The translations under genes and the position numbers were made by a program. A stretch of 64,000 nt of DNA, from assembly GCA_037576215.1 (NCBI GenBank), contig JBANDB010000002.1, positions 4,216,001-4,280,000 of the forward strand, read 5' to 3'. Numbering within the stretch: the stretch's first letter is position 1; each line of letters starts with the position of its first letter. The DNA is from Armillaria gallica (taxonomy: Eukaryota; Basidiomycota; Agaricomycetes; Agaricales; Physalacriaceae). Below the pieces are notes generated by a model. The model was not told the origin of the DNA. It did no database searches and worked only from the letters and a program-made list of their open reading frames with translations. This document shows, piece after piece, positions 1 through 11,677 of this stretch.

Positions 1-956
1 GGTATTGGGCTCGCTCATGTCTGTCGAGCAAGAGGCTACCGATGCGTGATCTTCATGCCGAATACACAGGTAAACTTCTTATGCAATGATCATATATTCA
101 CTTTCTCATATCCATCCTAGAGCCAGGAAAAGATTGATCTGTTGCGCATGCTTGGGGCCGAGGTGTATCCTGTGCCTGCAGTAGCATACGATGATCCCAA
201 GAACTACAACCACCAAGCCCGCGATTTTGCCAAGGATCTTCCGAATGCTATATGGACAGACCAATTCGACAATACCGCCAATGCCAACGCCCACTATGCC
301 TCTACTGGCCCGGAAATCTGGGAGCAGACTGGTGGTGACTTGGATGGATTCATTTGCGCAACGGGTACAGGTGGCACGTTGGCTGGCGTGGGCAAGTATC
401 TGAAGGAGAAGAGTGGGGGTAAAACTCAAATCTGGCTGGCCGATCCTCCAGGGAGTGTCTTGACCAGCTATGTCAGTAGTGGAGGAAAGCTTGTTGAGAG
501 ATCTGGAAGCTCCATCACTGAAGGTCACTTCTCTGTCCCATCATGATGCCTCGTGTCGCTGACTCAAATGCTCAGGCATCGGTCAAGGAAGGATTACTAA
601 CAATCTGGGAACCCTTGTGAATGAGCTATCCGGTGCCTTTACTGTACCAGATACGAAGAGTATTGCTATGCTCTACGAGCTTTTGGATACTGAAGGTTTG
701 TATCTCGGTGCCAGCTCAGCTTTGAACGTGGTTGCCGCCGTAGAGCTTGCAGAAAGACTTGGCAAAGGTATATATTGATTGTTCTCTGCGCTTGAGCAAA
801 TCTAATCAAATCTTACCAGGTTCGAAAGTCGTCACCATTCTCTGTGACGGTGCCTATAGATACCAAAGCCGTATATTCTCAAAACAGTGGCTGGAAACGA
901 AGGGATTGTCTGACTCAATACCTGAACATTTGAAGAAGTATGCAGTATTAGATTAG
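1..956 (+). CDS. Cysteine synthase-like PLP enzyme (5' end outside window)
   Basis: The C-terminal part of a fold-type II pyridoxal-phosphate enzyme of the cysteine synthase/OAS sulfhydrylase family, which makes cysteine from an activated serine and sulfide. Four exons are visible (1-69, 121-523, 576-767, 820-956) joined by introns of about 51 nt; splicing restores one frame. Motifs seen: the cofactor phosphate-binding loop [15 protein letters not shown], a downstream [11 protein letters not shown] strand, the [13 protein letters not shown] helix and the terminal [14 protein letters not shown] block. The PLP-binding lysine lies upstream, outside the window. The sequence resembles the mitochondrial fungal cysteine synthase type (yeast Mcy1/YGR012W) more than bacterial CysK, but this is from memory of the family. 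The family is secure; the exact substrate is inferred. Confidence 0.85.
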
Positions 957-1077
957 AGCATAATAGAAAATGCGGTGACCTGGACCGTGTGAAAAAAAGG
1001 TTACCTAATCATAATGCAAAGAGCAGCGTACCTCGTTTCTTCGGCGCTAGCGTGCATCTTCCTTCTTTCTCTACCCT

Positions 1078-2904
1078 ATGGCCGCGCCCTCTGTGCCTTC
1101 GCCTGACCTTCCTACGGCGCAGGATAAAATTGACTCGCAGTCGTCTGATCCGTCGTCGTCGACAAAGGTAACGAACTTCTTCCCAGCTGGCCCAATTGTC
1201 ACTAACAGCGTCCGTGGCCTGTCGTGTAGGTTGACAGTCCATCTCACGGTGCCAATGGTACAACTACCGTCCCTGAGTCTGACAACGCTGTGATGTCTCC
1301 CCTCGCTGACACAGGCGATGAACAAGGGCAGGCTCCCTCGTTAACATCGCAGAAACCGGCGGAACCGACGGTCGTCTCTCCGAATCATGTCGATGTTGCG
1401 ACGACCGACGAGAAAGAGCCCGAGAAACCGGAGGATGGCTCGCTCTCGACGACGCTGACTGGCACCCATCCTCATGGCGCCGCATCGCGTCGTAAAGCGC
1501 AGGCGTCTTCGACGACGACAGAGGGTCCCGTTTCTTCTCCTTCCGATGGCGTGAAGGGCCCAAAAGTATCCAAAAGCAAACGGAGTTCTAAACCGTCGTT
1601 TTTCACTAGATTCCTACGTAAAATTATTCCCTGCGTTCCCAGCTCCCCTCGTTCCGCGCCTGTCGACATTGATATCCCCTCGGTTCCTCTGCCCTCGTCA
1701 CGAGAGAAGCCTGAAGTCAAGGCTCCCGAGCAGACCCTTACCGATGTCCCGTCGGCATTACCGCTACCTAAAGCCGATCCGCCAACAGACACTCAGGATA
1801 CAAAGGAAGTATCTACAGGCGATCTCCCGCCTCTGGACACCAGCCCTCCTCCGCGAGCGCCTGATGCTGAGGTCATCCTGCCTCCGACACCAACGACACA
1901 TTTACTTCCCCAGGCGGAGACCGAGGGTATGACTTCTGGTGCTGTTGTCCCACCTGGAGCCACAGGTACAATAAACAAAAGGCATTCCGCCGTTCTGACT
2001 GCCGGAGGCGGAGATGGAGATGAATCTGAAGGTACTAGCTTTACGGAAGATGAAGACATGGATGATGTCAATAACGCCGATGAATTGGAGGATGAGGAGG
2101 AGAGGTTGATCATCAATGGTGGTGCCGGTATACCCATAGGTCCCGTAAGTCATCGACTTTTTTCTTTGCGTACAAGAAGTTTTTATGGGCTCTAGGATGG
2201 TGTTCCCAAGCCTCTTTTACCACCCATCGCGCCACAGCACGTCGGGCGAAAGTGTCTCGTTCTCGATCTTGACGAAACACTTGTGCATAGCAGCTTCAAG
2301 GTAGGTCTCGTGTTTTTTTTGCACCCGTTCTGATATTAACGCTTGGGGATAGTCGATACAACAAGCTGACTATGTTGTCCCTGTGGAGATCGAGTACCAC
2401 TGGCACAACGTCTACGTGATTAAACGACCTGGAGTCGACAGCTTTTTGAAGAAAATGGGGGAGATATATGAAGTAGTAGTATTCACGGCGAGTTTGAGCA
2501 AAGTGAGTCATTGAACACGTGTAACCGCTCATTTCTGAACTTTTGTAGTACGCCGATCCTGTGTTGGACAAATTAGACATCAACCAGGTTGTAACGCATC
2601 GGCTGTTCAGAGAAAGCTGTTACAATCACAGAGGCAATTATGTCAAGGTGAGGTAATTCCGAAAAATTTTGGTGCGCCACTCATGATAACCCTTTAGGAC
2701 CTATCGCAACTGGGCCGGCCAATAGCCGACACTATCATTCTCGACAACTCGCCCGCCTCATATATCTTTCATCCCAACAATGCCGTTCCAGTGTCATCAT
2801 GGTTCAATGACCCGCACGATACAGAGCTGACCGATCTTGTACCCTTCCTTGCCGATCTTGGTACAGTGGACGACGTGAGAGGGGTCCTAGACGGTGCTCG
2901 CTAA
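1078..2904 (+). CDS. PSR1: Psr-type FCP1/SCP family protein phosphatase, paralog 1
   Basis: A HAD-superfamily serine phosphatase of the SCP/Psr branch; yeast Psr1/Psr2 act at the plasma membrane in sodium and general stress responses. Six exons: 1078-1167, 1230-2144, 2196-2300, 2353-2502, 2549-2647, 2698-2904, all joined in phase 0. The first ~340 residues are a Ser/Pro/Glu-rich disordered region holding a basic patch with a single Cys ([12 protein letters not shown]), a possible membrane or lipid anchor. The catalytic domain carries the [10 protein letters not shown] signature (nucleophile and second Asp), [25 protein letters not shown] and the [13 protein letters not shown] block, and ends with a complete C-terminus. 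The ATG at 1078 is chosen because its short first exon splices cleanly into the long one. A paralog with the same splice pattern lies at 11678-13308. Confidence 0.9.
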
Positions 2905-3563
2905 AGTCTTAGGGGACGTGCCGATCAAGCGTCGGTTGTGATTTCCTTCTTCTCGTTATTCTGTCGCGGCTTCTTTGGTGCATGGTCATACTCCTTCATT
3001 ATACCCCCGCAAGCAAATCCATAATCAATATCACTTTTCCTACCGCTGTCGCTCCATCTGCTTTCGACTCGTTACCATGTTCAGAAACTACGTAACGCAT
3101 ACAGTGAGGCTCGTGCATACGCTCTTTTTGTTTTTGATCTTTATTCTATTCTACATTACGCATCCACGGACTTGTGAGCCCATTACCACCACCAATATCC
3201 AAAATTCTTTTCTTTATCGCGAACGGCTGTGTTGGTGTGTTGGTGGTCTTGTTCACTCGTGTCTTACCAGCTTATTTCATTGCTATCGCTCAGATGTTCC
3301 ATGCTGTATTTACGAACTTGGTATGAAAGGTATGAAAATACACAGATCTTGGCAGGAGTTTTGTCAATAGAACTGAGGCATCGATTACAATAAATCACAC
3401 GTATATGATTTCATTGCTATATAACATCAAGAACCAAACGCCCTCCTTTGCCCACTCATAGTGAATGGGACTGCTTTGATACACTTATTCTTCGTCGCAC
3501 ACTACCATTCTAAATAGTCGCCATGAAATCACCACGTTCACTCCACACATCCACCTGATCACC
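2905..3563. other. Convergent intergenic stretch, no gene seen
   Basis: This lies between the 3' ends of the Psr paralog and the coiled-coil membrane protein. It is AT-rich in its second half. The longest open frame (from about 2975, roughly 130 codons) has no family resemblance and no splice partners, so I do not call it. Presumably two 3' untranslated regions. Confidence 0.5.
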
Positions 3564-6497
3564 TCAGTGACCTCTTTCGCCCGACGTAAGTACTTTCTTG
3601 TTCACTGAAGACTCCTCGTCATCCCACGGACTGAAATTAGGCTTGCGAATCCTGGGTAAGGATTGAAGCCACGACGGGATTCTGTCATGCACTGGAACCG
3701 TTAGTGCATGGGCATTTACATGCGATGGAGATGGAGGTATGCTTCCAACATCGCTCAAGTTTGGCAGACGCTCAAGACTAGTGTTGGTAGAGCCCCCAAA
3801 CGCGCGCTGAAGGACCTCTCGCTCTGCCGGCGAAGGCGCAAAAGCTCGCAGCAAGGTGCTGCTGTCTGACGTGGGCGCTGTCATGACATTAGGACCTAGG
3901 CCGTGAGGATTTAACGCGTCGAAAGATATCTGCGAGAAATGACCCTGTTTCTGTGGATCCGATGCTCCGGATATGCTAAACACCTTCGCATCAGGATTAA
4001 GACCCTTTGCGGCCTTGTCTTTAGAAAACCAGCGACGAGGAGCCGACGGTTTATCAGCGCCAGGGGCTGGATCAAATTCTTCAGACGTTGGGTGAACCAG
4101 GGAGGGCGATGAACTATTCCCGTGAAACAAAGCGCGCTGCATGTCCATGGCGCTCTCAGAACGTAAAGAGTACCTTTCTCGCTCGCGTGGAGTCAACATG
4201 CGAACCTCGAATGGATCATAATCAGTGTCGCCAGTGGAAACATCATGTAAGGATGTCGGCGAGGATGCTGTCATGTTCCCATACTTGGAGCTGGCTTCGT
4301 CCGTATTTAACCGTTGGGGATGCCTGTGTGCGCCATTATTTCGCCAATGTCTATCCAGGAAAACGTCATTCTCCGACTGGAAAGACCGCGAAATACTGTC
4401 TGTGTTGTCAAGTGCAAGGGAGGACATGAGACCTGAAGGGATCAGCGAAGATGACGTCGGGGAGATCGCCAGGGAGGACTGGGATGGGTGTGGATCAAGG
4501 TCTGCAAATGGTGCAAAGTTCCCGACGGTGGACTGCGATGTTTGAACGGCAAGAGATGGTAAATCGCTCTCCAGTCTGGCGTACGTATTACTTCGCAAAG
4601 GAATTGGAACCGAAGCCGAAACATAGTCGCCGGGATTTCCAATGATTAACTCAGAAAGTTGGGGAGACTGTCCTGAGGCCCGGTCGCCACGTAAAGGGTC
4701 ATCTTGCGAAGATGTCGTAGGCGAATGTGCGATATCGCATGATGCATCCTTAAGCGACCATGAGGAAGAAGCAGGGTCAGTTACATGGAAGCCATGACGG
4801 AGGGATCGAGTGAGCTGCTGAGGTTGGAAGCGTTCTCGTAATGACTGTAACCTTTCTTTCATGGTTGTGACCCGGTTTTCCAATTCGCGAGCCTGAATGT
4901 TCAGTGCCGTGACAACCTCATCTGCGACCTTGATCTCCGTTCTCTTCTGCTCCAAGGTCACTTTGATCGTCTGCTCCGCTGGCGACTCGGCGTCTTTGCT
5001 GTGTCGAACCGATGTTTCATCATCAACCAGACACTTTTGTAAGCGTAGGATCTCGGAGTCAAGATGCCCTATACGCTGTTCAGTGTCTTTACGAGCAGAG
5101 AGGGCCGCTTTAAGACGCTTTTCAGAATCCCTTCTCATGCTTTCAGCTTGCCTCTTGGAGTCGTCCAATGCTTTGGTCCTGGATTTTAACTCGGCTCTCA
5201 TGGAATCCTCTTGCCTTTTTCGTTCCCTACAAGACTCCAATTCTCTTTGAAGAGTGGCATGAGATTGAGATGCACTCGTCTTGCAATCATTGAGCTGATT
5301 GCGAAGGTCCAGAATGGACGTCGTGGATGCAGTAACCTGGCGAAGAAGTTCCGCGACATGAGGAGATTGATCGAATACAGTTAAAGGAGAGCTCGCTGAA
5401 GGTAGCTGTGCACCGGCGTTTACGGGGTCTATGGAGAATGACGGCAGTGGCTGACTAGCATGCTGAGTTATTGCACTGTGATCCACCTGCAAAGATCGAG
5501 TCGCGTGCAGAGGAAGCGAAACTGATTTGGGGAGAGGTGGTGGGGTAGAACTGCGGGTAGGTAGCAAGCCGGACCGTTGAGACGATTTGTCGCGATTCCT
5601 TAGTCTCGGAGGCGAACCGCGCGACAATAAATGAGGAGGAAGATTCTTGGTGGTGAACGGAAGACCTGGCAGAGCTGTAATCACCTCAGACACTAGCAGC
5701 AAAAAAAAAAAGAGTTTGCACTGACCGCCGTTGTATTCGTGATGTCTTTCAGAGGTCTTCATGCCAAGTATGCCCGAACTCCAGCTTTCTTCGTCATTTC
5801 TGGCGATCACGTCGTGGTACCATTCATCCAGCACTCCGCCGCGCCACCATTTTCCAAAGGCTCCCAGATACCACGAATCGGAGATTACTGATACCATGCT
5901 ATCGGAACGTCGATCGACTGGGTCGCGATCTGACTTTGAGATGGGGACGATTACTGCAATGGTGAAGATACCAAACGTATGAAAAACATGTTTGGGTGTC
6001 CGAAGTGAAACTGAAGCACGGTTAGCGAAATGAAAAGGTGACCTGTTGTCGAAAGGGAGCGTGTGCGCGGTGTTGTTCACACCACGTCGAACCGAACATT
6101 TCGTTTCATGAGGGTCATGATCGTCGTCGATACTGTCATCGAGACGGCTGAGGTGCTGTCGAAACGACTGTTCAGTCAGGAAAGTGCGAAAAGACGTTTC
6201 GGACGGGTTTGTCAGATAAGCTATAACAGTGGCAAATCAGTAAAGCAGGTCGTGCGGCTTGAAAGGGGTGGAGAAAACACTTCAACTTGTCAAAAACAAG
6301 TATGGAAGTATGCTCTGTGGCGCATTCAAGAAATATATGTCACTGAACAGACACTCACCCAAAATCAGGAAAAAGATGCAAAACACGATTAGCCAAAACA
6401 TGGACCTAATGTCGCCTTTGCCCCAAAGGATGCCCACTGCATCCGCTAAGGGATTGCGGAGGGACATGAGGCCCAAACTGCCGAACGAGATGCTCAT
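3564..6497 (-). CDS. Membrane-anchored coiled-coil protein, function unknown
   Basis: No family recognised. From the ATG at 6497 the protein begins with a short hydrophobic stretch (MFWLIVFCIFFLIL), is interrupted by a 138-nt intron (6221-6358, phase 1), continues through an Asp-rich linker, a second hydrophobic stretch (HVFHTFGIFTIAVIVP) and a Trp-rich segment (SWYLGAFGKWWRGG), and after a 51-nt intron (5675-5725) enters a long charged coiled coil of about 150 residues. The C-terminal half is Ser/Pro-rich and disordered. The true start may lie further upstream: the same frame is open to about 6805 and encodes a very hydrophobic run (LLLFYIVVVVVVVARVLDIV), but there is no ATG there, so a first exon or a start is missing from this model. 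The layout (N-terminal membrane segments, cytosolic coiled coil) would suit a tether or organiser; that is inference only. Confidence 0.6.
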
Positions 6498-6805
6498 GAC
6501 AAGAAAAAATGAGTCCTTGCGACGAGATTTCGAGATAAACCCGGTAGAGCCGGTGGTGGTGGCGAGTGGGCTCTCCGGGTGAGGTTGGACGGACAGGGTT
6601 GTCGGTGGGCCGCGAGCGGCGACCCTTAATCGAGAGAATGCGTTGGAGACGTGGGCAACGATGTCGAGGACGCGGGCAACGACGACGACGACAACGACAA
6701 TGTAGAAGAGAAGAAGCCTTGGAACACCGTAACGGCGATGATCTGGAGGAAGGCCAAAACCCGAAAAGAAAATGTGACTTGTCGCAAATACAGATTTGCT
6801 GACTA

Positions 6806-7128
6806 ATCTCCCCGAGAATTACCTCAATTTTGATCAAATTCGGGTGATAGATGACTAACTGCTCATTCCCGGTCCTCGAGTCACAACGCCTCGGCGGGCG
6901 CTCTCAATGGCGCTCGTATTTTTCGCAATCATGATAAGGACTTGTTAGATATGCGTTTCACTATCTGGTGCACATCAAAAGATGTACTCATTTGGTATCA
7001 TCCTTTCATTTGAGTTACTTTCTTCCATTGACAATAATAATAATGACAGCATCGCCGCAGGGGCGAGGTCTGTCAGTTGACCAACAGCGGAGTACCGGTC
7101 GAAACAGCAACAGTAGTAAAGTACCAAG
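6806..7128. other. Intergenic, probable promoter of the coiled-coil membrane gene
   Basis: This sits between the 3' end of the TPP1-like gene and the open 5' region of the coiled-coil gene, both on the minus strand. It contains a short minus-strand ATG frame (near 6930) that could be a first exon of the downstream gene, but I could not join it by convincing splice sites. Nothing else is recognised. Confidence 0.4.
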
Positions 7129-10100
7129 TCAAGTACCTCCCCGCAATCTTGCTGATTGATATTTACCCGTATTAAGAATAATGTCCTTCATCCTGTCCCA
7201 GGAAACAACGTTCTGAAGACTCATCTTGTCCAGAGCGATAGAGAAACCAAGCAGTTTGGTGCGAGTGTGGGCACTACCGGATCCGGACTCGGACGTGCTA
7301 ATAGTCTGCGAAGCATTTCTTTTCCCCCGTTTCAACGGTCGATGGTGCTGATTGTCACCCGATGTTCGTTTCATGGCCACGCTGCCTTCCATCTGATTAT
7401 CGGCATCCTTACGGGATAAGGTTTGTTGCGTCGTTGAAACGTTATCTTTCTTCCGGGTACTCGATATCTCATCGGCAGTTTCCCCGATGATGCTAGTAGA
7501 TTGAGATTTGTGGGGTTTTCCGCGTTGCGGGGTGCCAAGGACTGTTTTATTTTGTTGACTCGTCGTCTCGTCGGGGCGAGTATATCTCGATCGTGATCCT
7601 GATGGTTCCGCTGATCCGCGAGCGACGGTCTGGCGCATGAAACTAGGAGCTGCCCATGCAGACGGGCTATGGCGAATGATGCTACTCTGAGAGCGAGAGA
7701 TTGATTGTCTTGGCTCCTTGAGATCGTCCACGCCTAGCAGAAATCGTTTCCTTTTCTGTCCAGAACGTGGAGCCATCTGCGAATGCGGTCTTTGTGAAGG
7801 ACCAAAGAGATCCGTCTGTGTCTCGAAGTCATCCGGATCTAAGGATCCGTTAGGGTTTGCGTTCCGTTCCTTTGTGCCACTGCCGTCATATATTCGAGAA
7901 CGTTTGAAAGATTGCTTATCTGACTCCGAGTCCGAGTCCGATCTTTTATCCGACGAACTATCCACATCCATATCATGCTGAGTATCCGGGGGATTGACGG
8001 AGAGAGAGGCATTCTCAGTATTTTCTCTGAGCACAGAAGACTGTGATCCATTGTGCGATAAATCGCCATCGTATTCATCTGCAGAGAACAGAGAATCATG
8101 ATCATCGATATCCCCTGCATCTTGTTCAGGCAGGTTCACAGCCGAAGTGACAACCGCTTGTTGTGAGACTCCAGAATAGCCCAATGGATGAGAAAGGGAC
8201 TGCGGTAGCCGTAAAGATGGCTCAGATTGTGACTTGTCCTCGGTTGCCTGTTCGGTGGACTTGTCACTAGCATTGGGTTGCGCATCATGTGGTAACTGAG
8301 AATGGAGTTCAGATTGTGATTGAGACTGCGGCTGTGACTGAGAAAACAAGTGGTGATATTGGGTGGGAGGACATCCTTGGGACTGGGATAATAGCCATGA
8401 CTGAGACTGAAGTTGTGAATGCGAAAATGGCTGTGATGAAGTGTCCGAATTAGGTGCCAGGATTTTGGGAGTACTCTGTGAATTGATTGGGGAATTATTT
8501 GGTTGGGCAGGTGGAGGAACCTTGCGAAGTCCGTCAGCGGCTAATGGTTGTACAACAGAGCGCAATGACCCTGGGGGTAAAGAAGACAAGAAGCCATCCT
8601 CGAAAGAGGAGGGAAGGTCATGGGGCTGTATACTAGTAAAGGTCGTCGCATGCTTCTGGGAGGACGCTGCCGATTGGGCGACTGACTTTCTGGATACCAG
8701 CTTTCGTGATGGAGAACTGGGAAGATAACTGTTGTGACCACGGTCTTCTGGGTTGACCGTTATTACATCTGTTTGATGGACGCCAGACAAGAGAAATTTT
8801 GATTTGATTATCTGAGGGGCAATAGTTTTTCTCCGTCGTTGCGTACGAGTCGGCATAGACAGATACGAGGACCCGTCTCCTGGCTCACTGCCACCGGCGT
8901 CCAACGAATCCGATATTTTCTTGCGCGCTGTGTTATAATCGGCCCTGTCCCAGAAGGAACTTCCGGGCGCCGAGCAAAGGCTGGCGTTTCTACAACAGAT
9001 TGGTCCTGCGATTTCTGGTTCGGTTCGGAGGGCATTTTCCGACTATTCCTTGGACTTGGAGACCAACTGTCCGTCAAGGGACAGGAAGTTGTTGAGGCTT
9101 TTGAATCAGACTCGTCCTGACGTTCGTCTGCCGGTTGGGAATTGGAATCTGTACAGGAAGATGGTATCAAGCTTCAAATCGCAGAGGCCAAGACTCACCG
9201 TTTTGCCGTGCATCGGCGTCAACCGTGGCTTTCTTGAGATACTCGGACTGGTCGTTCTTACCTAAGTGCTAAATTTCCCATTAGCCGCGGATGTTGTCAG
9301 AACGGAAAGATGTATATACCCTATACCACCAGCGGTCGTATTCGCGTTTCACATTTGCCACATCTTCGTGTTCGGATATCACCTCCGTGCCATCAGCTCC
9401 CTTCGATTCAGACTCTTTATGAAGTTCACGGGCTTTGGAAACGAAAACGAGTGGATCGTGCCGGGGCTTGGGTTGTTTTTGAGATACCTTCTTGGCTAGG
9501 AAGGAGTTGCTAAGGTGTTTGTCAGTACAACGAACGTGTTGCAGTGGAACTATGCTGACCCACCACCACCCCCTCTTCGTAGGCCATGTATCCAGTCCTT
9601 TAAGTCCGGGCTGGTATCAAGCTCAGCCGGCTGACCCAATGTATCCGTTGGGGACGTGTCGGAGATGGAGAATGAATCGCATTGAAGTACAAGCTCTGCA
9701 TTTTTCGTCAACCCTATAGAACCTTGCAAGGGCACGCGCCGTAAAAGTGGACGAAAGGATTTGATGGATAAAACTGCTTTTTCACACTGTTCGAAAGGAT
9801 AACTGAGATCAAGTGGTTAGAATTCTTGTTCTAGAGAAGTACTGCATGATACGCACCGCTGTTTGTATGATAGTACTGCCATTGAAGAGAACACCACGGG
9901 AATTGTAAAAGCTTTGTCAGACACATCCGCCCATATGTTATTGCCATCATCGACATCACTAGGTGTAGGCTTGGAGCCACGAAACTATTACGAATAAGAT
10001 TAAATATATTGCAAGTCAAGGGAAGATAACGCACGGCGAGCAATTGCACTTTCTTGGACTTGGTGGCAAGCCTTTCACTGAAGTAGTTGGCACCAAGTCG

Positions 10101-10154
10101 TTGATATATGTCTGTTAGATAGTCGTGGATCCATGGAGTGAGTTTATCCGCCAT
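7129..10154 (-). CDS. Candidate shelterin subunit, TPP1/Tpz1-like
   Basis: Starting at the ATG at 10154, exons 10035-10154, 9857-9984 and one from 9802 down to about 9570 encode one globular N-terminal domain of about 150 residues. Its order resembles the OB fold of TPP1/Tpz1, the telomere protein that joins Pot1 and recruits telomerase: an opening PWIHDYL helix, a VQLLAFRG strand, then ADVSDKAFTIPVVF (the 'ligand/substrate state' strand pair) and a later AELVLQCDSFSI strand. Further exons add an EYDRWWY segment and a long disordered Ser/Gln-rich region with a dense SQ/TQ cluster (about 8290-8460), ending in a hydrophobic/basic tail (LLGFSIALDKMSLQNVVSWD) that could be a partner-binding peptide. 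Near 8940-8965 the frame changes as if one base were missing, or there is a very short intron; the last exon is otherwise open to 7129. The TPP1 assignment rests on motif order, not on a search. Confidence 0.55.
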
Positions 10155-10778
10155 GGAGAGAGCAAGCAGAACACGCCGGGATGAGACAAGACGCGTTGAG
10201 GACTACACGATCACGGTGGTGGCTGACAAAGCTGCTGACACATAGTACGCATGTCACCCAGCAAGTCCCGGCCAAGGACCCTCGCGCCGTTCATATTGCC
10301 GTTTTATCCAGCAACGATGTCGGCATGCACATGGTTGGTCCAAACGTTGAATAGAAAACTGCAATGTTCGATAAAGAACCTTGAGAAATAATATTGGCAA
10401 GCCTAGCCGTTCAAGCCTGTCATTTAATCGAGGCATCTGCATTGAAGTTGACAAAGCAAGGTTTCGGTGCGGCAGAGTTAAATTCAACAACGTACAATCA
10501 TTTTGCGGCCAACAGATGTCGAGCATCAGAATCGTTCACCTACTCATGAAACAGACCCTCCCCGTGGATTTTGAGAAGAACGATGACAAAGCCTTGGGTT
10601 ACATAACTAGCACTGGCATGATCGTTTTGTTTTCAACCACGACGACGCATGGAATGCGACAAGACGCTCATGACCACTGGCGACTACCGACTATAGATAT
10701 ACGGTCCGTGCGACAACAGAACACAACAAGACTTTAGACTTGGCTCGACAAGAACCGGGAACAAGTACAATCGAATGA
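10155..10778. other. Intergenic, promoter region of the TPP1-like gene
   Basis: This lies between the 3' end of the bZIP gene and the start of the TPP1-like gene, both on the minus strand. Short open frames on both strands (about 10254-10737) show no conserved motif and no splice context. Nothing else is recognised. Confidence 0.5.
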
Positions 10779-11547
10779 CTACTCCGACTTCTGACTGGAT
10801 TCTACGTTGGTATTATTCTCCGATGCCCCTTCCTTCTTGGTTTCTTCCTGCTGCTGAGGGACGGATGTGGTAGAGGACAGCAGCTGAGCCTGGGAAAGGG
10901 CGGCACGAAGGGCAGCATTTTCGACCCTCAATTGATCGACTAATGCACGGCATTCTTCCCAACGGCGATTGGCCTCGTCTGCCGATGCCAAGGCGGCATC
11001 AAGGAGCTGCGAACGAGACTCGAGGGCCTTGACATGCCTGGATCTAGGTAAGCAGGGGGCTCAGCAGATGCATTAATTCCACATACTGGTCTCGTCGCTC
11101 CCTAAATGCACGCTGGGCCTTTCTGTTCTGCTCTGCACGTTTGCTGGAGCTGAGGGCGCGCTGGCCTGACGACGCTGAGCCGGACTGATCGGCTTGGGGA
11201 TTGGGCGGCGGGGGCGGCATCCCACCAGGCGAATAGTCGGCATATTGATATGGAGGCATGGCGCCTGGGGGAAGCTGATGCATGATAGTATGAGGAGGCG
11301 GGAGAACGTGTTGGAGCTGCTGAGGCTGGGGCTGGGTGACAGGCTGGGATTGGGCTGAGTCTGGGGTGGTGGTAGAAGGAGACTTTCGTTTCCGTGAGTT
11401 ACGGGATGGGGGAGTTATGGCTGGCGGGTCCTCGCGCAGGCGCATAGTCTGGGCAAGAGTCTGCCCATTTGTCGACTGACTAGGCTGCTGTCCAGTCGTT
11501 TGTCCGGCGTTGGCGATGTTCGTCGAGAGATTTGAAAAGTTCATCAT
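10779..11547 (-). CDS. bZIP transcription factor (KapC/Yap-like basic region)
   Basis: A small nuclear DNA-binding protein of about 240 residues. Two exons (11087-11547 and 10779-11037) flank a 49-nt intron with a GTATGT donor, placed inside the basic region. The spliced basic region reads SKRAEQNRKAQRAFRERRDQ, containing the NxxAQxxFR core typical of fungal Yap/Pap1 and KapC-type bZIPs, followed by a leucine zipper with a heptad pattern running through the VDQLRVENAALRAAL segment. Upstream is a Gln/Pro-rich low-complexity region; downstream is a short acidic Ser/Gln tail. The two C-terminal cysteine-rich redox domains of true Yap1 are absent, so a KapC-like regulator is more likely than an oxidative-stress sensor. 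Targets cannot be inferred. Confidence 0.85.
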
Positions 11548-11677
11548 TCTTTATGAACCTCGAGGACCACAAAGTATTTGTAAGAGCCTGACAAAGCCTG
11601 ACTAAGAGCTCCCCAAATAGGTCAACGCCCCTGCACAACATGTACAAACGCGTACCCACCTCCCAGTCCTTCCCACC

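Noticed and set aside
2975..3370. Open frame of about 130 codons downstream of the first Psr gene
   Set aside because: It has no family resemblance, lies in an AT-rich convergent 3' region and shows no codon or splice support.
5701..5712. Run of A (12 bases) as a transposon target or poly-A insertion
   Set aside because: It is the pyrimidine tract (on the minus strand) of a normal 51-nt intron.
3564..6080. Start at 6080 for the coiled-coil gene
   Set aside because: The codon there is GTG, and the same frame joins an upstream exon across a well-formed intron to an ATG at 6497.
10254..10737. Open frames on both strands upstream of the TPP1-like gene
   Set aside because: Short, overlapping antisense frames with no motif; likely chance in promoter DNA.
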